Positions 32,554 to 41,564 of a stretch of DNA of 64,000 nucleotides are shown here, one piece after another. Made by a program: the position numbers and the translations under genes. Where the stretch lies: assembly GCF_018129385.1 (NCBI RefSeq), contig NZ_JAFCLN010000002.1, forward strand, positions 620,001-684,000, written 5' to 3'. Every line of letters starts with the position of its first letter. Position 1 is the first letter of the stretch. Below the pieces are notes generated by a model, which was not told the origin of the DNA, made no database searches, and worked only from the letters and a program-made list of their open reading frames with translations. This stretch comes from Bradyrhizobium lablabi (lineage in GTDB: Bacteria; Pseudomonadota; Alphaproteobacteria; Rhizobiales; Xanthobacteraceae).

Positions 32554-34815
32554 TCATGGGCCGGCGCTGCTCGGGCTCGCACATCCATGGATGAACTTGT
32601 CGATGGTGGCCTTGATGCTGTCGGCGGGTGCTTCTTCCCTGCTCGCTGCGGGATTCAGCATCAGCGCCTGATAAAGCGGCTCCCTCAGCCGCCCGATCAA
32701 TTGCTCGGCGGCCAGGTGTGCGTTCGATATCGACAGGACGCCCTTTTCGTTCGCTTCCGACAGAAACTCCCGCAGCCTCAGCGTGACGGCCTCGGGCCCA
32801 GCCTCATACACCCGCTTCCTGAGCGGCACGTTGCGCGTACCTTCGCTCATCACCACCCGAAGAAGCCCGACCAGTGTCGTCGAATATTCCTTCCAGGCGA
32901 TGCGTCCGAAGGCGATCAGGGTGTCGCGTACATCGGCGACGGTAGCGGGACGCGCCGCCAACGGCTCGGATATGAGGGAGGCCTTGCGTTCGGCAACCGC
33001 AACGAAGGCATCATCGATATTCTCGAATGCCGAGAGGATATCCTGCTTTGAGTATCCGCAGTTCTTGAGGACACTGTTGAGATCAGCGTGCGCGCCGCGG
33101 CGATGCGCGAGCGTCGCGCTGATCGCCAGCACGACCTCGGCGCGCGCATCAGGTCTCCATCCGGCAATGTCCGGTAATGCGGGAATCAGCGCGGGATGTT
33201 TCGTGTCGCGGCTCCTCAATGCCGGTTCACTGCGCACAGCGTGCGTCTTCGCGTAGCGGGCGATCGCGATCTTGATGGCGACCAGCACCGGCGCGGCGAA
33301 TACGAACAGCAGGGCGATGGCGTTGAACGCGGTGTCGAAGGCGATCACGGTGGACTGACCGGTGACGACCCGGCCCAGCAGCATCGTGGCGGCCCGGCCG
33401 GCGGCCACGGTGTCCATTCCCTTTGCGGCGAGCATGGCGGACATCGCCGCCAGCCGGTCGCTGACGGCAGAAGCGCCGGCAGTAACGCTCGCGCCGAGTA
33501 CCGCGACGTTGTTGACCACGTTGTGATCGATCAGTGTCTGAAGTCCGGCGACCCCCATGAGACCGCCGAGCTGACGGCCCGCATTGAACAGACCAATGCC
33601 CGCTGCGCGGTTGCGCTTGTCGAGGTTGCTGAAGGCGATCAGGGTGATCGACAGGAACAGGAAACCGAGACCAAAGCCGCGCAGCAGGATGGCCGGCATC
33701 ATATCGTGGGCGCCGCTTTCGCTGGTCGAGCCCGACAGCATCCACATCGAAAGCATGATCAGCAGGATGCCGAAGGGCACCGTGGCGATCGGCGGCGCGC
33801 CGCGGGCCTGCATGAGGAAGGCGGCCAACAGAAGCGCGCCGACGAAGAGCGCCCCGCTCGGCAACAGCAGCAGGCCGGCGTCGGTCGGCGTGAACGCCAG
33901 AACGGATACGGCAAAGGAGGGGATCAGGAACGCGCTGCCGAATAATGCGGCGCCTGCGACAAAACTGACGATGAAGGCGAAGGAAAAATCGTCGGAGCGG
34001 AATATGGTGAAGTCGATAAGGCCACGGCCGTCGGCCATGAGCTGCTGGCCGAGAAATAGCATCAGGCTGGCTGCACCGATCACGGTCAGCCAGAGGATAC
34101 GAGGTTCATCGAACCAGTTCCATCGGCTTCCCTGGCTGAAGATGTAAGTGAGGCAGAAGAGGGCGACGGTAATCAGCGAGACGCCGATCCAGTCAAACGG
34201 ACGAGGTGCGGTTGCAACGCGCCTCGGACCGTCAGCCATCAACAGCAATCCGGTGGCCGCCGCGGCTACCGGGATGACGCTGAGGAAGATCCATATCCAG
34301 GACCGGCTGTCGATCAACCAACCCTGGAGCGCCGGGGCGATCGTCGCGGGAGCGACCACCGATCCCATCGCGAACAGGGCCTGGAGGATCGGCTGGCGAG
34401 ATCGCGGGTAAGCGACGAAGATGATCGCCTGGCCGCTGACAAGCAGGGCGCCGCCGGAGAAGCCCTGCATGAGGCGGAGCGCGACCAGCACGTCGAGCCG
34501 GGTTGTGATCGCAGCGATGCCGCAAGCCACACCCATGATCAGAGTCGCGCAGACGATCAGGCGGTACGGATCGACACGGCTCATCAGCCATGGCGTGACC
34601 ATGAATCCGACAAGCTTCGCGGCGGTGTATCCGATGTCCAGCCAGGCGAACTCATCGGGCGTTGCGTAGATGTCGCCGATGATATCGTTGCGCCCGAGCG
34701 ACAGGACGGTGCTTGCGATCGCCTCCGTCAGCGTCGCAAGCACGATGCCCGCGATCAGAAGAGACCCGGTCGCAGGCCTGTCGCGGCCCGGCATCAGCGC
34801 AATCGTCGTGGTCAT
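32554..34815 (-). CDS. DHA2-type MFS transporter fused to a C-terminal TetR-like regulator
   Basis: A 753-aa protein. Residues 1-525 form a 14-helix DHA2-family drug/proton antiporter (LMQGFSGGALLVSGQ resembles motif C-type segments). From about residue 557 there is a TetR/AcrR-like protein: an N-terminal HTH region (RAEVVLAISATLAHRRG ... VLKNCGYSKQDILSAFENID) and a helical ligand domain (DVRDTLIAFGRIAWKEYSTT ... REPLYQALML). The start overlaps the HlyD stop. The true start is ATG at 34815; the frame extends to 35106 but that part lies inside HlyD. The fusion would tether a regulator to the membrane pump. HTH sequence looks divergent, so DNA binding is uncertain. Confidence 0.88.
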   Translation of the reverse strand: MTTTIALMPGRDRPATGSLLIAGIVLATLTEAIASTVLSLGRNDIIGDIYATPDEFAWLDIGYTAAKLVGFMVTPWLMSRVDPYRLIVCATLIMGVACGIAAITTRLDVLVALRLMQGFSGGALLVSGQAIIFVAYPRSRQPILQALFAMGSVVAPATIAPALQGWLIDSRSWIWIFLSVIPVAAAATGLLLMADGPRRVATAPRPFDWIGVSLITVALFCLTYIFSQGSRWNWFDEPRILWLTVIGAASLMLFLGQQLMADGRGLIDFTIFRSDDFSFAFIVSFVAGAALFGSAFLIPSFAVSVLAFTPTDAGLLLLPSGALFVGALLLAAFLMQARGAPPIATVPFGILLIMLSMWMLSGSTSESGAHDMMPAILLRGFGLGFLFLSITLIAFSNLDKRNRAAGIGLFNAGRQLGGLMGVAGLQTLIDHNVVNNVAVLGASVTAGASAVSDRLAAMSAMLAAKGMDTVAAGRAATMLLGRVVTGQSTVIAFDTAFNAIALLFVFAAPVLVAIKIAIARYAKTHAVRSEPALRSRDTKHPALIPALPDIAGWRPDARAEVVLAISATLAHRRGAHADLNSVLKNCGYSKQDILSAFENIDDAFVAVAERKASLISEPLAARPATVADVRDTLIAFGRIAWKEYSTTLVGLLRVVMSEGTRNVPLRKRVYEAGPEAVTLRLREFLSEANEKGVLSISNAHLAAEQLIGRLREPLYQALMLNPAASREEAPADSIKATIDKFIHGCASPSSAGP

Positions 34816-35840
34816 GAGCCGCTTCCCCGGTCGATCTCGACGCGCGCGGACAGCCCGGGCACGATACGGCCCGGCAACGGGTTGCCGGCAAGGCGAATCT
34901 TTACCGGCACGCGCTGAACGACGCGGATGAAATTGCCTGTCGCATTGTCCACCGGCAGCATGCTGAAGGCAGAACCGCTGCCGGGTGCAAAGCTGTCGAC
35001 CACGCCTTCGATCGTCTTGTCCGGATATCCGTCGACGGTGATGCGGACGCGCTGACCGGGCCGGATATTCTCGATCTGGGTTTCCTTGAAATTCGCCACC
35101 ACCCACACGTCGTTGACCGGAACGATGTCGAGCAGGGAGGCGCCCGGCGCGACAAGCCGGCCAAGGCGGACCTGGCGGTTGCCGATCACGCCGTCGACCA
35201 GCGCATGCACCACGGTGTGGTCCAGATCGATCTGGGCGAGATCGCGTGCGGCCTTTGCCTGCGCCACGGCGGCAACGGCAGCTTCGCGCTGCGTGGCGAG
35301 CACCGCGATGCGCTGCTGTTGCGCCTCTACCGTTGCCGATGCCGCCGACACGCCCGCTTCGGCTCTCGCCAGCGCGGCGTCGCTTTCGTCGACCTGGGCC
35401 TGGCTGACCGCGTTGGTGCGGATCAGTTCACGGCGGCGATCGGAGGCCTTGGTCGCCAGATGCCTTTCGGCCATGGTCGAAAGCTTCTGGGCCTCGGCCT
35501 GCCGGACCAGCGCGTGCTGAAGCTGGATCTCGGCATCGACATTGGTGAGACGAGCCTGGGCGGATTCGACGTTGGCCTCTGCCTGCGCAAGCCTGGCGCG
35601 GTAGTCGCGATCGTCGATCCGGAACAGCACGTCGCCCGCCCGGACGGACTGATTGTCTTCGACCTCGACTGCCGTGACGTATCCCGCGACCTTTGGCGCG
35701 AGCGAGGTCACGTCGCCGCGGACATAGGCGTTGTCGGTCGACGATTCGCCGGCGCGATACCAGACCCATCCTCCAGCGACGAGCGCCGCCGCGCTGACGC
35801 ACAAGAGCAAGCCGACCACCTTCTTCCCTGGTGAGGACAT
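34812..35840 (-). CDS. HlyD-family membrane fusion protein (EmrA-like)
   Basis: A 342-aa periplasmic adaptor. A signal anchor (residues 8-27) is followed by a barrel-sandwich start (NAYVRGDVTSLAPKVAGYV), a long helical hairpin (residues 85-200) and the lipoyl half (VVHALVDGVIGNRQVRLGR). It pairs with the MFS-TetR protein in an EmrAB-type efflux system, with ATGA-type overlap. An outer-membrane channel is not in the window. Confidence 0.92.
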   Translation of the reverse strand: MSSPGKKVVGLLLCVSAAALVAGGWVWYRAGESSTDNAYVRGDVTSLAPKVAGYVTAVEVEDNQSVRAGDVLFRIDDRDYRARLAQAEANVESAQARLTNVDAEIQLQHALVRQAEAQKLSTMAERHLATKASDRRRELIRTNAVSQAQVDESDAALARAEAGVSAASATVEAQQQRIAVLATQREAAVAAVAQAKAARDLAQIDLDHTVVHALVDGVIGNRQVRLGRLVAPGASLLDIVPVNDVWVVANFKETQIENIRPGQRVRITVDGYPDKTIEGVVDSFAPGSGSAFSMLPVDNATGNFIRVVQRVPVKIRLAGNPLPGRIVPGLSARVEIDRGSGS

Positions 35841-35855
35841 GTTCCTCTCCTTTCG

Positions 35856-36638
35856 CTACCGCGCGGTCCAGCCGCCATCGACGGAGATCGCGGTGCCCGT
35901 GATCTGGTCCGCCGCGGCGGAGCACAGGAACGCGACTGTGCCGCCAAGCTGCTCCGGAGACGCAAATTCGAGCGACGGTTGCTTCTCGGCAAGAAGCTCG
36001 TTGGTCGCTTCCTTCTGACTGATGCCTTTCTGCGCGGCGATGTCGCTGATCTGCTTTTCGACCAGCGGCGTTCGCACCCAGCCGGGGCAGACCGCATTGC
36101 AAGTCACGCCGCTGCCGGCGGTCTCGAGGCCGACCACCTTGGTGAGTCCGACCAGTCCGTGCTTGGCTGCGACATAGGCCGCCTTGTGCGTCGAGGCGAC
36201 GAGACCGTGCGCGGAAGCGATGTTGACGATGCGTCCCCAGCGCTGCTTCTTCATCTGCGGCACTGCGGCCGCGGTGCCGTGGAACGCGGCCGACAGGTTG
36301 ATCGCGAGGATCGCATCCCACTTGGCGGCCGGGAATTCCTCGACCGGCGCGGTGAACTGGATGCCCGCATTGTTCACGAGGATGTCGAGACGCCCGAACT
36401 TTTCGACCGTCGTCTCGATCAGCCCGTGCACGGCCTCGCCCTTCGACATGTCGGCGCCGTCATAGGCGACACGCACGCCTTGCTGGCGTTCGATTCCGCC
36501 GCGGATCTTTTCGATCTCGGCGGCGTCACCAAAGCCGTTCAACACGAGGTCAGCGCCGAGCTTTGCGAGTTCCTGCGCGATCCCGAGGCCGATGCCGCTG
36601 GTCGACCCCGTTACGATGGCCACTTTGCCCTTCAACAT
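35856..36638 (-). CDS. bdhA: 3-hydroxybutyrate dehydrogenase (SDR)
   Basis: A 260-aa SDR with GSTSGIGLGIA (residues 11-21), NNAGIQ, catalytic NIASAHGLVASTHKAAYVAAKH (quoted as NIASAHGLVAS and AAYVAAKH) and VCPGWVRTPLVE. These features match bacterial D-3-hydroxybutyrate dehydrogenases, which convert 3-hydroxybutyrate to acetoacetate. The next gene upstream is patatin and then acetoacetate decarboxylase, supporting a ketone-body/polyhydroxybutyrate role. Confidence 0.9.
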   Translation of the reverse strand: MLKGKVAIVTGSTSGIGLGIAQELAKLGADLVLNGFGDAAEIEKIRGGIERQQGVRVAYDGADMSKGEAVHGLIETTVEKFGRLDILVNNAGIQFTAPVEEFPAAKWDAILAINLSAAFHGTAAAVPQMKKQRWGRIVNIASAHGLVASTHKAAYVAAKHGLVGLTKVVGLETAGSGVTCNAVCPGWVRTPLVEKQISDIAAQKGISQKEATNELLAEKQPSLEFASPEQLGGTVAFLCSAAADQITGTAISVDGGWTAR

Positions 36639-36681
36639 GGCAATTTCCTTTCGATGCTTTCAGATAAACCGCGCCGAGCGA

Positions 36682-37860
36682 TCAATCGCGGCGATGAACG
36701 TCGTGAGTGACGATGCCAAGCTCCGGCGGCGGCGGGTCCAGACGGCGCGGATCGGACAGCGTGCGGCGAATGTCCTCGAGTCCGCTCTGCCAATGCGCGC
36801 GCATCGCGCTCAGTCCGAACTCGTAGTCCCTCGAATGGCCTTCGTGGAGCTTGGTTTGATAGATCAGGTGAACGATGTTGTGGGAGCGATGGCGTGCCAT
36901 ATCCGCGATGGCGCGGATCTCGGGTTTCGCCTTGGCGCTTTCCGGCAGTTCCTCCATCACCCGCTGCAACGCCTGACGCATCTTCTGCGTCCGCAGCACC
37001 TGGTCGGTGACGGCGCGCGTGCGACTGGAATACTGGATGTCCTTCTGCCGGCTCGACACTTCCATCAAGTCGTAGGGCACGCGGCCCTTGGCCGACCAGA
37101 GATCGACCTGGAATGTCAGCGTGTCGCATGGCTCGCCGGACAACACGCGGGAAAGCGGTGTGTTCGAAACCACGCCGCCGTCCCAATAGTGCTCGCCTTC
37201 GATTTCGACGGCGGGGAATCCCGGCGGCAAGGCGCCGGATGCCATGAAATGCTTTGGTCCAAGCTTGCGCTCGGCGGTGTCGAAATAGGTCAGGTTGCCG
37301 GTGCGCACGTTGACCGCACCGACGCTGACGCGGACCTCGCCCGAGTTCAGCCGGTCGAAGTCGACGAGCCGCTCCAGCGTCTGGTGTAATGGCGCAGTGT
37401 CGTAGAAGCTGGTCGCGGCATCGCCCGAGAATGGCGACCAGAGCGGTGAGGGGAAGCGTGGCTTGAAGAAGCCGGGCTGGCCCTGGACCAGCGCTCTTGT
37501 CGCCGCCAGCGCGTTGCGCACCGACTTGATGTCGAACGCGAAGGGCAAGGCATCGGCCAGTCCCTCGCCGGCGGGCCATTCGATCGAATGGGCACAGATG
37601 ATCTCCCAGAACTCGCGCAGCCGTGCAACGCGTTCTTCCTCGGGTGAGCCCGCAATAATGGCGGCGTTGAGCGCGCCGATCGAAATGCCGGCCAGCCAGT
37701 TCGGCCGGATGCCGGCTTCGTGCAGGCCTTCATAGACGCCGGCCTGATAGGCGCCGAGCGCGCCGCCGCCTTGCAGCACCAGGGCGACGACATCATAGGG
37801 CAGCGGCTTGCCGGACTGCTGCGGCGCAGGATCAGTCTGTTCGCGCATGACGTTAAGCAT
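36682..37860 (-). CDS. Patatin-like phospholipase (DUF3734 type)
   Basis: A 392-aa serine hydrolase. The oxyanion loop LVLQGGGALGAYQAG (residues 28-42), nucleophile elbow GISIG with Ser60, and catalytic Asp227 in YWDGGVVSN form the patatin dyad. The C-terminal part matches DUF3734. Start at 37860 has an AAGGAG site; upstream methionines lie inside the previous gene. Between bdhA and adc, a polyhydroxybutyrate depolymerase-like or lipid hydrolase role is plausible. Confidence 0.9.
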   Translation of the reverse strand: MLNVMREQTDPAPQQSGKPLPYDVVALVLQGGGALGAYQAGVYEGLHEAGIRPNWLAGISIGALNAAIIAGSPEEERVARLREFWEIICAHSIEWPAGEGLADALPFAFDIKSVRNALAATRALVQGQPGFFKPRFPSPLWSPFSGDAATSFYDTAPLHQTLERLVDFDRLNSGEVRVSVGAVNVRTGNLTYFDTAERKLGPKHFMASGALPPGFPAVEIEGEHYWDGGVVSNTPLSRVLSGEPCDTLTFQVDLWSAKGRVPYDLMEVSSRQKDIQYSSRTRAVTDQVLRTQKMRQALQRVMEELPESAKAKPEIRAIADMARHRSHNIVHLIYQTKLHEGHSRDYEFGLSAMRAHWQSGLEDIRRTLSDPRRLDPPPPELGIVTHDVHRRD

Positions 37861-37891
37861 TGCCAAAACTCCTTGCATTGGGGCTGACCGA

Positions 37892-38686
37892 TCAGCCGGC
37901 ATTCGCTTCGATGAGGACCCTGGACTGGGATCCGCGTACGGCAGCGTCCGGAGCCAGGTAGTCGTGGACGACGGTGCCGAGCCCGAGCGTGAGGTCGGCA
38001 ACGAGATGCTTGGCCGACAGCACTTGCAGCACCGGCAATTCGGCGACGGGGGCGAGGGCGTGCGAGTAGAGGTCGAGCGCCGCCGGTCCGGTCCACGCGC
38101 CCTTCACATTGATGTCTTCGAGATGGAAGCGCACCAGCTCGCAGATGCGTGCGGTGCCGTCGACATGCGGGATGATCTTGAGCAGGAAGTTCGGTGCGGC
38201 GAGTTTTCTGGCTTCGACCGACGCGTCGAGAGCGCGATGCTTGTAGCCCATAGTGCCGGTGGCAATACGCACCGAACCGTAGTTCAGCGTGCCGACCAGC
38301 GTGTCGATCTCGACGGCAAGTTTCGGTTGCGCGAGCTTCTTGGGAAAGCCCCACAACTCGCGTCCGCCGGCGATCGGCGGATGATCGTTGAGGAACATCT
38401 GATGGACGAAGCCGCCGGCCTGGCCTTTGTACGACACCGGGATGACCTGGCCGCTCTCGGTGTAGTCGCCAAAACCGGTCGAGTCGGGCATGCGGATGAA
38501 CTCGTAGTGCACCACCGGCTCGGCGAGCTCGAGCGGTTCCGGCACGATCCGGCGCAGCGCTTCGGGATCGGTCCGGTACGTGATGATGAAATATTCGCGG
38601 TTGACGAAGCGATAGGGGCCGGGCGGGAAGGCCGGATTCGTCAGCGGCATGGCGAAGGCCGTCTTGCCGACGGTCAGCTTGGTCAT
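37892..38686 (-). CDS. adc: Acetoacetate decarboxylase
   Basis: A 264-aa enzyme that decarboxylates acetoacetate to acetone and CO2. The Schiff-base lysine motif [12 protein letters not shown] places the reactive Lys at residue 116 or 117 (Lys115 in the clostridial enzyme). Other conserved parts are [20 protein letters not shown] and [13 protein letters not shown]. The start at 38686 has an AGGAG site; an upstream extension is ignored. It forms a pathway with the dehydrogenase and patatin downstream. Confidence 0.92.
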   Translation of the reverse strand: MTKLTVGKTAFAMPLTNPAFPPGPYRFVNREYFIITYRTDPEALRRIVPEPLELAEPVVHYEFIRMPDSTGFGDYTESGQVIPVSYKGQAGGFVHQMFLNDHPPIAGGRELWGFPKKLAQPKLAVEIDTLVGTLNYGSVRIATGTMGYKHRALDASVEARKLAAPNFLLKIIPHVDGTARICELVRFHLEDINVKGAWTGPAALDLYSHALAPVAELPVLQVLSAKHLVADLTLGLGTVVHDYLAPDAAVRGSQSRVLIEANAG

Positions 38687-38720
38687 CTCTAAAACTCCTG
38701 GTTTGACGATTGTGTCCAAG

Positions 38721-38745
38721 CCGCGCTCCTTTCGTGGGAGCGCGG
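38721..38745 (-). terminator. Hairpin between MBL hydrolase and acetoacetate decarboxylase genes
   Basis: Perfect 9-bp arms (ccgcgctcc / ggagcgcgg) around a 7-nt loop in a 131-bp gap. No T-run follows on the minus strand, so it is an attenuator or stabiliser rather than a classical terminator. Confidence 0.5.
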
Positions 38746-38817
38746 TCCTGTTTGGTGCGAGGCTATTGACCGTCGGTCACACGCTCCGGATCGGCCGTCG
38801 CCTGACCCGGCAAGCGG

Positions 38818-39759
38818 TCAGTAGTCCCAGAACACCGGCACCCAGCGAAAGGCGTCGCCATCGGCGGCCACCCTGCCGACAGACGGGAACGGCAGGTGAG
38901 TGGCCACCAGCATCTCGCCGCTCTCGGCGAGCTGCCGCAAAAGATGGATGCGAACGCGCGCGGCCTCCTCGGGGTCGTGCTCGAAACCGTTGTGCCAGTT
39001 GGGTTCGTCGAACCCGACCGCGAACACGGCGTCGCCGGCGAATGTCAGCGCGTCACCGCCGGACGCGATGCGGACTACGCTGTGCCCGGGGGTGTGGCCG
39101 CCGGTCCGATGGACGACGACTCCTGGCGCCACCTCGTGCTGCTCCTCGAACGTCCGCAGATGGCTGCCGTATTCTTTCGTAAAGCGCTTGGCGGCCGACC
39201 GAAGCGCATCCGGGAATCCCTGCGGCATATTGGTGTGCGAGAAATCGGGCGACTCCCAGAACTTGACCTCGGCGGCCGCCACGTGGATGCGCAGGTCCGG
39301 ACGCAGCCGTTCCTTCACCCCGTCGACGATCAGTCCGCCAACGTGGTCCATGTGCATGTGGGTCAGCACCACGTCGGTCACGGCGCCAAGATCGATGCCG
39401 GCAGCCTCCAGTCGCTTGATCAACTGTCCGGCCCGCGGCAACTGCAAGTCCGGGTCGAACCCCAGCCCGGCGTCGATCAGGATGGTCTGGTCGCCGCTAC
39501 GCACCACGACGACGTTCAGCGCCCAATCGAACGCATCCGGCGGCAGAAACATGTCGTGCAGCCAGGCCGCTCGGTCGGCCGGGTCGGCGTTGTGGGCCAG
39601 CATCTTGGTGGGCAGTGGCAGCACGCCATCGCTGACCACCAGCACGTCGATCTCGCCGATCCGCACCGCGTAGCGCGACGGGACCAACTCTTCGGTCTTT
39701 GATGTGATGTGCAGGTTCATGTTCGTCTCCTGTTGAGTGTTGCGGATGATCTGATTCAT
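38818..39759 (-). CDS. MBL-fold metallo-hydrolase
   Basis: A 313-aa metallo-beta-lactamase-fold hydrolase. The zinc motif THMHMDHVGG is near residues 132-141, with further ligands in GGHTPGHS, FAGDAVF and ATHLPFPS. No signal peptide. Two ribosome-binding sites (AGGAG) suit the ATG at 39759 or 39720; the longer form is reported. Substrate unknown; quorum-lactone or glyoxalase-like activity cannot be distinguished. Confidence 0.88.
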   Translation of the reverse strand: MNQIIRNTQQETNMNLHITSKTEELVPSRYAVRIGEIDVLVVSDGVLPLPTKMLAHNADPADRAAWLHDMFLPPDAFDWALNVVVVRSGDQTILIDAGLGFDPDLQLPRAGQLIKRLEAAGIDLGAVTDVVLTHMHMDHVGGLIVDGVKERLRPDLRIHVAAAEVKFWESPDFSHTNMPQGFPDALRSAAKRFTKEYGSHLRTFEEQHEVAPGVVVHRTGGHTPGHSVVRIASGGDALTFAGDAVFAVGFDEPNWHNGFEHDPEEAARVRIHLLRQLAESGEMLVATHLPFPSVGRVAADGDAFRWVPVFWDY

Positions 39760-39788
39760 TTTTGAAACTCCTGCGTTTGATCCCGGGC

Positions 39789-39819
39789 GGGCCGCGCTTC
39801 CCGCGGGGAAACGCGGCCC
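39789..39819 (-). terminator. Hairpin between NDH-2-like and MBL hydrolase genes
   Basis: 8-bp arms gggccgcg / cgcggccc around a 15-nt loop that itself contains ccgcgg. It lies in the 68-bp gap between the two genes; no T-run follows. Probably a partial terminator or processing site. Confidence 0.45.
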
Positions 39820-39827
39820 TTATTGTG

Positions 39828-41042
39828 TTAGAAGCCGCTTACGTCGGTGACGCGCTCCGGATCGGCGGAGGCGAGCGCGGCGGCGCGCTCGGCCTTCGGC
39901 GGATAGATCCACACGGTGTTGATCTCCTGCTTGGTCTTCTTGGCGACATCGCCGACCATCTGGACCCTGCGTTCCCAGCCGTTCGTGAACAGCGCGCCGG
40001 CTTCACCGAGGTCGAGGCAGGTGACGTAAGCCTTCTGGTGGTACGGCTTGGTCGGCACGCCCAGCAGCTCGGCGGCGGCGTTGTTGCCGGCAAACGCGCC
40101 CATGCGCGTGGCGTGCTGGCACGACATCAGCGCATAGTTGCCGACATCGTCGCATGCCGCGCGCGCGGCATCGCCGGTAGCGAACACGCCGGACACTCCG
40201 GGCACGCGCAAGCAGCGGTCGACCAGCAGCCGGCCAAAATTGTCGCGCTCGGCGGGGATCTGCTGGGTCAGCGGCGCGGCGCGAATGCCGGCGGCCCAGA
40301 CCACGGTCTCGGTTTCGATGTGTTCGCCGCTGGAAAGCGTGACGCCGGATTTGTCGAGCGAGGCGACTCCGGCGCCCAGCCGGGTCTCCACGCCAAGCTT
40401 GCGCAGGGCTTCCTCGATGACGGGGCGGGGGCCTTCGCCCATGTCGGGGGCAATCGCGCTGTTGCGGTCGACGATGATCACGCGCGTCTTGGCGTCCTTG
40501 CCGAAGATTTTCCGCAGCCGCGCGGGCAACTCGGTCGCCGCCTCGATGCCGGTGAAGCCGCCGCCGGCAACCACGACCGTGTCGCGCCCGTTCACGGCCG
40601 GCCGGTCGGGCAGGCTATGCAAATGCTTGTCGAGCGCGACCGCGTCATCGAGCGAATCGACGCTAAAGCTGTGCTCGGCAAGGCCAGGAATGTTGGGACG
40701 GAACAGACGGCTGCCGGTGGCTACCACCAGACGGTTGTAGGACAACGTCTTCCGCGTGCCCTTTGAGGTCGCGATCTGCACCGTTTGCGCCTTGGTGTCG
40801 ATGGTCTCTGCGCTGCCCTGCACGTAGTCGACGTCGATCGACTTGAGGACATCCAGCAACGGCGCCGTCAGGGTTTCCGGCTTCGGTTCATAGAGCCGCG
40901 GGCGGACCACCAGCGTCGGCTCGGGCGCGACCAGCGCGATCTCGAGTTCTTGCGGCGAAACGCCCTGGACATCGCGCAGGCGGGCGGCAGAAAGGGCGGC
41001 GTACATGCCGGCGAAGCCGGCGCCGATGATGATCAGTCGCAT
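39828..41042 (-). CDS. ndh: NDH-2-like FAD-dependent NADH dehydrogenase
   Basis: A 404-aa flavoprotein. FAD-binding IIIGAGFAGMYAAL (residues 4-17), a second Rossmann motif VVVAGGGFTGIEAATEL and FATGDAARAA match type II NADH:quinone oxidoreductases and related pyridine-nucleotide disulfide reductases. No membrane helix is obvious, as is common. The start at 41042 has an AGGAG site; an upstream ATG is weaker. Confidence 0.87.
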   Translation of the reverse strand: MRLIIIGAGFAGMYAALSAARLRDVQGVSPQELEIALVAPEPTLVVRPRLYEPKPETLTAPLLDVLKSIDVDYVQGSAETIDTKAQTVQIATSKGTRKTLSYNRLVVATGSRLFRPNIPGLAEHSFSVDSLDDAVALDKHLHSLPDRPAVNGRDTVVVAGGGFTGIEAATELPARLRKIFGKDAKTRVIIVDRNSAIAPDMGEGPRPVIEEALRKLGVETRLGAGVASLDKSGVTLSSGEHIETETVVWAAGIRAAPLTQQIPAERDNFGRLLVDRCLRVPGVSGVFATGDAARAACDDVGNYALMSCQHATRMGAFAGNNAAAELLGVPTKPYHQKAYVTCLDLGEAGALFTNGWERRVQMVGDVAKKTKQEINTVWIYPPKAERAAALASADPERVTDVSGF

Positions 41043-41174
41043 GTGGTTTACTCCTGGGGTTGGATCTGGGTTGGATTTTCTAGGCACTTGCGCGCGTCAC
41101 CACCGCCCGCCGTTTGGCGGCCATGCCTTGCGATCGACGATGACGCGAATTGTGAAACGAGGACCGGAGCGTCC

Positions 41175-41465
41175 TTACGGAGCGGCGCAGTTGGGCAGTG
41201 ACGACATCAGCGCGGGGCCCTCACATGTCGCGCGGCAGCTTCTCGGACCCAGCGGCCAGCCGCGCAGGGCGATCGGCAGCACCGGCCTCGAGGGCGAGCC
41301 GTTGTTGATCATGATCGAGGTCAGGGGATTGGCGCCGTGCGTGGCCTGTATCGGCGTTTCTTCGCCCGTTGGTGAAGTGAAGCGCACGGTCAATGAAAGT
41401 CCGTACACGAGCGCGGTCCCGACGGCCCTTCGTCGCGGTGCAATTGCAAGGTGTTTCCAGTCCAT
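41175..41465 (-). CDS. Hypothetical small protein
   Basis: A 96-aa frame with start MDWKHLAIAPRRRAVGTALV and a GGAG site. It contains LSLTVRFTSPTGEETPIQATH and two cysteines near the end. It lies between AraC regulator A and the NDH-2-like gene, same strand. There is no recognised family. Coding potential is moderate; it could be a remnant. Confidence 0.4.
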   Translation of the reverse strand: MDWKHLAIAPRRRAVGTALVYGLSLTVRFTSPTGEETPIQATHGANPLTSIMINNGSPSRPVLPIALRGWPLGPRSCRATCEGPALMSSLPNCAAP

Positions 41466-41564
41466 CGTTTGTCTCCGAACGTCGTTGTGTGGACACTGCG
41501 ATGATTAACGAACCAGATATTCGACCGCCCCAGAGCGATTGCCGTACCTGTAGAGAGATTGCTG

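Noticed and set aside
34816..35106. N-terminal extension of the MFS-TetR frame
   Set aside because: It lies inside the HlyD gene in another frame, and the ATG at 34815 overlaps the HlyD stop in the usual coupled way.
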